In this document: piece by piece, positions 56,001-64,000 of the stretch | How positions within the stretch are numbered: position 1 is the stretch's first letter | Layout of the letters: every line of letters starts with the position of its first letter | Source of the DNA: Mycocentrospora acerina | Lineage: Eukaryota > Ascomycota > Dothideomycetes > Pleosporales | Direction of reading: 5' to 3' | Length of the DNA stretch: 64,000 bases | NCBI GenBank assembly: GCA_022701365.1 | Contig: JAKUHH010000192.1 | Coordinates: forward strand, 5,234 to 69,233 | The notes under the pieces: model-generated | Database searches by the model: none | What the model saw: the letters and a program-made list of their open reading frames with translations, nothing else | Told to the model about the DNA's origin: nothing | Position numbers and translations under genes: made by a program

Positions 56001-57844
56001 ATGGGTCTCGCTTTCAACATTCTCCTAGCGGTATTCGCTGCTACAGGAAGGTTAGTCATGCCATCTTACCTAACTTGCTAAGAACAACTAGAGCCATACA
56101 TCTTAGCTTACACTTCACTTAGCTTCCTCTTCGGGTACGATGCGGGAGTAATGACTATCGTCATCAGCTCTCCTAATTTTCTCGAATTCTTCCATACAAA
56201 AAAAACATCCCCAATCATAGGAGCTATCAATGCAACGTTTTCTGGAGGAGCGGTATTTGGGTCGCTGATGTAGGCCTTCGACTTTGCCTGGATCACCTCG
56301 TGATACTAAAAACCTGCAGGGGAGGCTTTACAATGGACAGTATCGGTCGTCGAAAGACAATTCTTATTGGTGCTGTCATCAATCTCATCGGTGCAGTTCT
56401 TCAGTGCGCAGCTCAAGACCTTGCTATGATCCTTGTTGGCCGAATCCTAGCAGGTTGGGCTGTGGGGTTGTTGAGTATGTCTGTACCTGTTTATCAGACT
56501 GAGTGTGCACACCCAAAGACTCGAGGTAAGCTGTCGCATTGCAACTGTCAATTTTTTGCATGCTCACAGGTAGCCAGGCCTTATTGTCGGTCTCGCTCAG
56601 CAGATGATAGGCGTGGGTTTCATCGGTAAGTTGGTTTCTCCTTCAATCGTACGAAGAACTTACAATTGCACAGTTTCAACCTGGGTTGGATATGGCGCTT
56701 CCAAAGTCCCCGTGACTAGCTCCTTCTCCTGGCGTTTCCCACTGGCTTTCCAATGCGTTCCATGTTTGATAATCATCTGTGGTATCATGTTTTTCCCCGA
56801 ATCACCACGTTATCTGATGGAGAAAGATCGTGCAGATGACGCTTTGAAAGTTTTGAGAAAGCTCCACTATGACGGCACCAATGACGAATGGATTCAGAGC
56901 GAGTTCAATGAGATAAAGCTGACCAGCGAAGCTGAGAGAGCGATTACAGCTCCTGGATGGAAGGTCATGTTCACTGTCAAGCCGTGGCGGAAGAGGCTGA
57001 TGCATGCGACACTTGCTCAAGTCTTCACACAGATGACCGGGTAAGTCCCTGTGCAATATCTACTGCCAGCTCAGATTACTGATTTTTGACTCCTAGAATC
57101 AATGTTATCGGTTATTACGCAACTATCCTGTATGACAATTTAGGCATCACTGGCGATCGTAACATACTCGTGATTGGTATTTACAACATTGTTGGGCCTT
57201 TGTTTAACCTTATCTTCATCGTTTTCTTCCTCGACCGCGTTGGACGCAAGAAACCTCTCATCTTTGGTACCATCGCCATCTCCATTGCGCTTGTATGTGA
57301 GGCTGCATTAAACTCTCAGATCGAGGGTGCTACTGGATCAAGAAGGGATGCAATTTCTGGAGCGGGTGTCTTCTTTTTATTCCTAGTGACCTGCATCTTC
57401 AGTGTTTCTTTCGGACCAATTTCCTGGGTTTACGCATCCGAGATCATGCCTCTCAGTATCCGTGGACGTGGCTCTGCTTTTGCGACTGGTGTTGGAAATT
57501 GGCTTGTTGGTACAGTGTGGTCGCAAGTCTCGCCCATTGGTCTCGGAAAGATCACATGGAAATTCTACTTCATCTTTGTGGCGTTCAACCTCTGCGTCAC
57601 ACTTCCGACCATTTTGTTCGTTTTCGTGGTAAGTAAAAGCCAAATAGTACTTAAGAAGCAGTTGCTGATCAGGTTACAGGAAACAAAGCAGCTTACACTG
57701 GAAGAGATCGATCTTCTATTCGGCGAGCGTGCGCTGGGAACATTACCAGATAATTTGGATGATAAGGAGAAGCAGATTGAGTTGGACAGGATTGACGCCG
57801 CAAGGAAGCGTCTTGCAAGTCAGAGAGTGACGGCAGTTCACTAA
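56001..57844 (+). CDS. MFS sugar transporter
   Basis: Twelve-span hexose/pentose or oligosaccharide proton symporter of the sugar-porter family. Seven exons: 56001-56050, 56123-56269, 56320-56525, 56578-56625, 56674-57040, 57097-57628 and 57680-57844; about 504 residues. The splices rebuild family motifs: ATGSFLFGYDAGVMT, SLMGGFTMDSIGRRKT, GRILAGWAVGLLSMSVPVYQTE, TRGLIVGLAQQMIG, FFPESPRYLMEKDRADDAL, VFTQMTGINVIGYYATIL, DRVGRKKPL, VYASEIMPLSIRGRG and ETKQLTLEEIDLLFG. All signature motifs are intact. It follows the alpha-xylosidase gene in the same direction, so its substrate may be a xyloside or xylose. Seven exons make it the most intron-rich gene in the window. Confidence 0.93.
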
Positions 57845-58125
57845 GTAGAAAGCGAGGCACGCAGCGTTCATGACACCAAGGAAAGACAAGAGTTACAACG
57901 TTGGGAATTTCTAGAAAATTGAATAGACAACTGTGAATAAGAAATGAGTAATAGGATGAACATGCTATTGCAATACTGGTGTGCTACTGTCATAAAATCA
58001 GCGTGATCTAGTATGTTTAGCGCACTCTAGCGTATCATTCTGATTTCCCCTCTTTTCGTTTGCGGCACGTGGGTGACCTATAAACCTATCCACTGAACCA
58101 GCTATATTCCCCTTGGATCCCTGAT

Positions 58126-58749
58126 ATGGACTCATTTAGAGGTCAACCAGTTACTGATGCTTCGTCAGGACAAGGCGGCTCTGGATTCTTGTGTCTTCCA
58201 GCTGAAATACGACTGCAAATCTACGGATTTGTAATTGGAACTTGTGTCGTTCATGTTCGTATGAAATGGACTGGTATCTGTAACCCTTCTGGTTTTCTGT
58301 ACTCCTGCATGGAGAATTTACAACCGCTGGTGGAGCTGCAAGAACACCATGTACTTGCAATGTCGGTTCCGTTCCAGTCTGATGCTACAGTTCTCAGTCG
58401 AGTGTGCCGTCAGATGCTACAAGAGGCTGCATTGTTACCATTCATATCATACATCTGGTCCTTCGAGAGTGCATTTACACTGGATCAGTTCTTGTCAATG
58501 AAGACGCAAATCCCGCTAGAGCACAAACGAGTCTTGAGGACTGTTGTCGTACCCAGCCCAGGGCCATACCAATCGAGTGAGCAAGCTTTGCCGGATTTGC
58601 AACGAATTATATTCGTTGGCTCTTCAAACACGTCTTCTGGAATAAAACGAGAGATCGCGACGATGAAGCGCCAAAAAGCAAATGAGACGTGGACACGAGT
58701 CAAGGGAGAATACGAAAATGCAGGAAAGCTTGCTGAGCGTAGGGTATAG
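58126..58749 (+). CDS. Hypothetical 2EXR-like protein
   Basis: 207 residues, single exon. Near residue 25 it has FLCLPAEIRLQIYGFVIG, the LPxEIRxxIY motif that starts fungal 2EXR/DUF7730-type and F-box-like proteins. Later it has the segment SRVCRQMLQEAALLPFISYIWSFES, which matches the usual second part of that family (an R-x-CRQMxxEA pattern). Function unknown. It is unrelated in sequence to the flanking transporters. Confidence 0.65.
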   Translation: MDSFRGQPVTDASSGQGGSGFLCLPAEIRLQIYGFVIGTCVVHVRMKWTGICNPSGFLYSCMENLQPLVELQEHHVLAMSVPFQSDATVLSRVCRQMLQEAALLPFISYIWSFESAFTLDQFLSMKTQIPLEHKRVLRTVVVPSPGPYQSSEQALPDLQRIIFVGSSNTSSGIKREIATMKRQKANETWTRVKGEYENAGKLAERRV

Positions 58750-60499
58750 GGCTCTCGGTCTATTTAATGATTTATCTCTCATTAGTATAGCGAACATATT
58801 TAGGTTTCACTTATAACGAAGCAAGTGAAATGTATACCTTCGACAGCGCACTTCAATTTGGCTATTAAATTTTCAATATCCGTCTTTGTAACGACAGGAC
58901 ATTCCTCAGCTCTGTTGCACAATTCTAGTTCTCCGTGAAAAGACTCATGCTCAAGACCTTTCCGTGTAAAGCTTGAATGTAATGGAGACGATTGCCTTGC
59001 TGAAAGCGCTGGATCAGTCGGAGCTGCCTTGCAGTAGCCATGATCTCAGAATAATTGGTTTCGCTAGTGCTTTCGAACTGTTCACGGCCACATGGGTCTG
59101 GATTATTCGTTGAAAATTTGCTCTGGCTGTATGATATGTTCAGCACTGATACCAGAAATGGAACGCTACACATGCAAAATTCAAACGAATCTTTTAGGGC
59201 TCGGCTCACGTAAAACTATCTCCCTTGTATGCCTTGACTACTGCAGGCACGTAATGGATTCATTTTCTAAATTGTCACCACTCGTATTGACTCAGTTCAC
59301 TATTGTTTCCGTCCATTGTGACTTGCAGTTGAACGGCAGAGTACTTTTCAACCTTTTTGTACTTGTCCCGAGATTGTTTAGGTCAACTGTTCATTCCAAG
59401 ATCGATACAAATTCCTGTCACCACAATAACCTCTCACCTGTAAAAGGGCACTTTCACGCCAGGAGACTCATTGCGTGCTTCATGGTCCCAAAAAACTGGA
59501 GGGAGTGGAGACTTCGCTCAAGCAATGCTAGTGGTTGCAATTGAAATCGATGATAGCGAGTGCATACCGTTTTAACCATCTGAGATCGATGTGTCTGCCC
59601 TTCATCCTACAATGTCGATAATGAAGATAAATTCGACAATGTCAGACTTCATTGGGCAAACACAATTCAGCCACACGTTTTCGATTGAGATAACCTAGCC
59701 TCGCAAATAGCACAAACTTGATGTGTAGAATTCTCTTGAATGGCTTTCAGACTTCATCGACTAAGTCTGATTCTTTGAAAACGCTTATTAATCTTGAATT
59801 TTGTTCATTCCGTAATGTTAGGACGTCTGTAATATTTTCTGTAGCTCAATCCGAATCTTATATCTCTTAAAATTTGTCGGAATAAATGGACAAGATATAC
59901 GTGATTGACACTGTTCCTTGAATAAGAACTTTCGCAGATCTTTAATGAATATTTTGTCTCTGAAATGGTCGAGATATGAATTCTCGGAGATGTGATTTGG
60001 TTTCTACTCGTCCTAGATGAGCAATGGCATAAAAGATGAACTCGTTAGCACTAGACCTCCTACTAATTCCACGATGAGCTATATCTTAAACTCAGGAAGA
60101 AATTCATACTAGTTCAAAACAAGCTAAACAGAAATCATTCGACTAAACGGCACATTGACAGGCGAGATCTGGTAAGGTACAAGCAAGGTATGGCTAGATT
60201 TATCCTGGACAAATACATCTATTTCGATGTATTCTATTTGAATGTAATGGGAAGATTTGGTGCTCAATTTCTATATTCTTGTGCCACTTGGTTGTGGTTA
60301 CTTTCCGGACTACAGGCTGCACCCTGCCTCAGACATATTGTTTTTCAATCCTTTTATTCATACGTCAGTTGTATTCATAGGTTACATGCCGCTGCCTAGG
60401 GACATTGTAAACCGTGCCAAAGCGTCACAGGCGGCTTACATTTCGGTTGAGTGCTACGGTTTTGTAGCAAACCCCACAGGACGACCTGAATGTGAGAGG
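58750..60499. other. Gene-poor gap, 1.75 kb
   Basis: AT-rich. A 94-codon frame on the minus strand (58925-59209) ends in a protein-like stretch (RLIQRFQQGNRLHYIQALHG) that could be a relic exon. I could not extend it. A frame at 59092-59544 (+) lacks protein character. No RNA gene or repeat recognised. Confidence 0.5.
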
Positions 60500-62291
60500 C
60501 TACATCTTATGTTGGCGTAATAGAATGCTTCCTACGAAGGCAGCAAGTGAACATACTAGCGATACAACTATAATAGCGTGATTAGATTCATCTTTTGGTC
60601 ATAAGAAAGGCGTATAAATTACCATGCGTCCAAGTTAGGGCCTCGACATATGAACTTCTGATCGCACTAGCTACGAGAGGCTTGGCTTTATCCAGATAAT
60701 GAACGTCCGACACAGCACGCTCAATCACTCTCCATTTCTTCTCATCCGTAAATCCTAAGTCGTCGAGTCGACGATTAAGACCCGCCCTCAAAACACCTTG
60801 AAGCACCGCGCTGACGCCCGCGAGACCAGCTAACATACCGATTGCAGACGTCAGGTAGAGCGTTGTAGCCGCAACAGCCGTATGCGCTGGATCGATAGCG
60901 GCCTGGACACTGATAAAGAGCGCAGACTGTGCCATCCCAGTTCCGAAACCCCCAGGAATGATGTATAGTGACTCCAACCAATTTGTATTACCGTGCCAAC
61001 GAAGGATGAGGAGGAGATATCCGATTGATGCGCCCAGTGTAGCTACCAGGATAAGAGACTTGTACCGCCCAGTATGCTTGATTATAATGCCAGAAAGTAT
61101 ACCGCCGACGGCATTGCCTGCTACTGCGGGAAAGAGGTGTGCGCCTGCCGCCGTGTTCGATGCTCCAGCGGTAACTTGGAAGTATAGCGGAATAGCAAAC
61201 ATCACTCCGACTTGTGCACTAACTTGGAGCATCATAGTCAGGGCTGAAATCACCATATCGCGGTGTCGTAGTAAGGATAATGGAATGATGGGTTCCCGCG
61301 CCACCCATGCTTCTATGGCGAGGAAAGAGAGGATGCATACGATGGCTCCAGCGAAGAGGGAGAAAATGATCGGGCTAGACCACGGCACTCGGTCACCGCC
61401 GATTTCAAGGGGAAAAAGAAGCCCCAAGATGCTGAGCGTCAGGAGAGCTGCCCCTAAGAAATCGACTCGTCCTAGCTTGTTCCCTCGCTCTTGTTCTGAA
61501 GTATTCTCTTCCATATTATGATGAACTCGAGAGGGGAGAGTCAAAGTAACCAAAACCATGGCGATGCATGCTAGCGGAACCTGGCCCAAGAACGACCATC
61601 GCCAGCCAACTGTGTCCGCCAACCAGCCACCTAGCGGCCCCCCGATACTACGACCAGTAGTTGCTACCACGTTGACATACGATCTCCAGCTGGCCACCTC
61701 CCTCAGAGGCACGAGATCTGTAATTAAAATAGACACAAGAGCCGTCATACCAGCCGATCCGGCCCCCGAAATAACCCGCCCGATGATCAGATGTGACATT
61801 GAAGTTCCAATGCCCACTAGTCCGCATCCAATGGCGAAGAGAGTATACGATAATATAAGCAGCGACTTGCGGCCATATATATCGCTTAACTTGCCATACA
61901 AGGGTTGCGATGCTGCTAGTGCCAGTGCAAAACTGGTCAAGAGCCAGCTGGAATCATGCAAAGCGTTGAATTCGGAAGCGATGATGGAGTGGGTAGCAAA
62001 GAGGAGCGAACCGTCGGCATTGGAGATGAAGCTACCAATGAGAAGGACACTGACTACCTTACCAACAGAGACCGTTGTAGAATGTTTGGTATGAGAGGAA
62101 TCATGTTGTCTTGCTTCTTCATCGAGCGACGCCTCAGTGTACGCTGAGCTTAGTCGGCCATCAGAAAAGTTGGGTCCTTTGTTAGATCCTTTGTTGGATG
62201 ACAGACTCTGGTTTCCTGTTGAAAATTCGTTGTCGTCCGGGAATAACAAAGGAGTTTGCTCAGTGCTCTGTACATTATCAGGCGGAGACAT
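60500..62291 (-). CDS. MFS transporter, Vba/Fnx-like (DHA2 type)
   Basis: Fourteen-span-type permease resembling the vacuolar basic amino-acid transporters Vba1/Fnx1 and related drug:H+ antiporters; substrate not determined. Two exons, 62291-60623 and 60567-60500; about 578 residues. The second exon (VVSLVCSLAAFVGSILLRQHKM) supplies the last membrane span; reading through the intron instead truncates it. The start MSPPDNVQSTEQTPLLF at 62291 is preferred, with the dileucine-like TEQTPLL close to the N-terminus as in vacuolar members; an upstream in-frame ATG at 62354 adds 21 residues. Motifs: SFISNADGSLLFATHSIIASEF, WLLTSFALALAASQPLYGKLSDIYGRK (motif A), GRVISGAGSAGM and GWRWSFLGQVPLA. It is followed on the same strand by no close partner, but the sulfatase gene lies 5' of it in the same direction. 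Confidence 0.9.
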
Positions 62292-62608
62292 GTCGTCAGA
62301 AAACAAAGCCGAAACTGACACAAAACTCTCGAAACTAATGGCAATAAAACGCAATAAAAGGCAGGTACAAAAGATTTCTTATCCGTACCGATAGCAAAAT
62401 CTTCGAATACAGTCATCGTACAGCCAAGATTTCGGATGCTTCGGCAAGGCATGCTAGGCGCATGGCCAAATAATCCCGATGACTGGGATGTGGAGCTTGC
62501 TGATGTTGCAACATAGGCAATCAATTGCGCGATCAGCACGCACGCAAGTCATGCAAACCGCGCATGAACCACAGTTGTTTGTTTATCTGAACATATGGGA
62601 GATAACAA
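62292..62608. other. Sulfatase-MFS intergenic
   Basis: 317 bp between the sulfatase stop codon and the Vba-like start; both genes are on the minus strand. No specific element recognised. Confidence 0.5.
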
Positions 62609-63994
62609 TCAGACCCAATTGGGCCAGTAATTGTCATGACTAAATACAGCACCTTCATTCTCAAATTGCGGTCCCTCGGCATCAACAAGATACCCAGCTT
62701 CACATCGACTGTACTCAATCTTCTTCTGCTGCACTTCGTAGAAGATATCAAACTTTGACGACAAGGCGTCTTCTAGCTTCTCAACATTGCCTGCCGGGTG
62801 GAGTGCACGCCAGGGCTCGACGCATGTATGGCCCTTGCAAGACTTCAACACGAGTAATAACGCGTCGAGCCTGGAAGCGACCTTCCGAAGTGGAAGGCCG
62901 AGCAGTGTTTGATCGCTTTTGCCATACTCTAGCAGATTTTTTAACTGACCTGGGTCATCCTGTTGGGAAATTAGCAACCAATGTTTTCACTTTCGCTTGG
63001 TCCATACATTGAGATTGTAGAGTTCGTGCTCATTGTTGCACCAAACTGAGTAGTAGAGGTTGTACGATTGCCCGATTACGCGGAGGGCCTTGTACGTATT
63101 GTTTTGATGCACTCGTACTGTAAGATATCAGAAAAGATTCTTGGGCGGATGATTTACCATACCACCTCCCCAATCCTTTCCCTCGCCCAAAGCAAAGCCC
63201 CAATATTCTACATTGACGTGCTCGTGACGCTTCCTGCTTGCTGCTGCAATTTCATCCTTGGATGTTGGGATCACTTCCCCATCAAAATCTGCTCGCAAAG
63301 GCGCTCCAATGAGCTGTAAAAATGTTGGTGCAAGATCGGTATGTGTCGTGACTATGTTTGTCGTTATATTCTTAGGCACAGAAGGTCCTCGTATGATGAG
63401 AGGAACGTTGATATCCTCCTCATATCCACATTCTTTTCCAGGTTGCAGACGATGCTGACCAATATGGTAGCCATTGTCCGAGGAGTATACGATATATGTG
63501 TTATTTAAAATGCCATAGTCTTTGAGACGATTGACCACCCCGTCAACAATTTCGTCAACGCCTTGTAAAGCACGTAGCCTCTGGCGGTAGAAGTGGTCGT
63601 TGTAGTCGACGTTCTCACTTGTTTGTCGTGATAAAGTCTTGACCCAACTCGCACCAGATGGTTCTTTTGGATTGAAATTTTCGGTTCTTGGAACCTTAGC
63701 ATCCTTGAAGAGGTGGGTATGTCTATCAAGTGGAACGGGTTCGGTGAATTCACCGGCGATTATCTTACCAGATCCATTCGCTACTCCGGTGAATTTGACA
63801 TTACCATGAGGTGCTATAGGCGCAATGGTTAGGAAGAACGGCTTGTCTTCTTTAACAGCCTCGTCCAAGAATCCATAGGCTTTAGAAGCAATAAGTGTAG
63901 TCGTGTGCTCGCCTTCGTGGTGGACGGGTGCGTCTCTATTCCTTTGATAAGTTGAATTTAGATACTGATAGGTAAAGGGGTCAAGCAAAAAGTC
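62609..63994 (-). CDS. Arylsulfatase, 3' part (gene runs off the window)
   Basis: Sulfate-ester hydrolase of the fungal arylsulfatase/choline-sulfatase-like group, probably for sulfur scavenging. Visible exons: 63994-63163, 63117-63008 and 62959-62609. The 63994 edge is inferred: an in-frame TAG lies just upstream, directly at a TAG acceptor, so an intron must end there. The first visible residues DFLLDPFTYQYLN fit the arylsulfatase middle. Later come APIAPHGNVKF, IVYSSDNGYHIGQHRLQPGKECGYEEDINVP with metal- and sulfate-binding residues, and VTTHTDLAPTFLQL. Splices give NNTYKALRVIGQSYNLYYSVW, then NDPGQLKNLLEY. The catalytic CxPSR formylglycine motif lies outside the window, so activity cannot be judged. 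Confidence 0.92.
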
Positions 63995-64000
63995 CTATGT

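Noticed and set aside
59092..59544. 150-codon open frame in the 58.7-60.5 kb gap
   Set aside because: Composition is rich in Cys, Leu and Ser without any domain or intron support; likely chance.
1..64000. tRNA genes, CRISPR arrays and telomeric repeats
   Set aside because: No convincing B-box with cloverleaf was found by eye, no spaced palindromic repeats, and no TTAGGG arrays. A tRNA covariance scan would be decisive for the first.

Overview
This is nuclear DNA of a filamentous ascomycete. Protein similarity and gene content point to the Dothideomycetes, perhaps Pleosporales; the class is an inference, the phylum is not in doubt. Genes carry short introns (mostly 45-100 bp, GTRNGT donors, CTRAC-type branch sites, YAG acceptors). 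A 5S rRNA gene stands alone outside any rDNA unit, as is usual in these fungi. Gene models below were built by hand: splice sites were chosen so that phase and conserved protein sequence join across each intron.

Left and centre (1-47 kb) is a dense housekeeping block. In order: PMS1 mismatch repair (-), an unknown protein with a 2EXR/F-box-like start (+), ERG5 sterol C-22 desaturase (+), CTK2 cyclin of the CTD kinase (+), an RBM26/27-like CCCH-RRM protein (-), elongation factor 2 (-), La protein (-), NAM9 mitoribosomal uS4m (+), an unknown signal-peptide membrane protein (-), LSM4 (+), a short-chain dehydrogenase (+), an ACS-family MFS transporter (+), an MDR oxidoreductase (+), LAT1 pyruvate dehydrogenase E2 (-), SEC7 Arf-GEF (+), SSE1/Hsp110 chaperone (-) and a probable CENP-L/Fta1 kinetochore protein (+). 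These are ordinary core genes with mostly independent jobs. Divergent pairs (La/NAM9, LAT1/SEC7, SSE1/Fta1) share short promoters.

Right side (47-64 kb) is more accessory. About 4.7 kb of gene-poor, AT-rich sequence holds the lone 5S rRNA gene and a compound microsatellite. It is followed by an EthD-like protein (-), then a GH31 alpha-xylosidase and an MFS sugar transporter in tandem (+), which look like a small xyloside-use unit. A short 2EXR-like protein (+), a Vba/Fnx-type vacuolar MFS transporter (-) and the 3' part of an arylsulfatase gene (-) that runs off the window complete the region.

The most notable observations are: sense-strand C-rich, G-poor tracts just inside the 5' splice site of introns in five unrelated genes, including pure C runs of 28 and 41+24; a stop-free 153-nt, frame-preserving intron in the Hsp110 gene whose retention would add a c-Myc-like nuclear localisation motif; a three-unit step-type heat-shock element at exact 10-bp spacing upstream of the same gene; and several initiation micro-exons (3, 8, 16 and 16 nt). 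I found no clear new multi-gene system, CRISPR array, recognisable tRNA or intact transposon.
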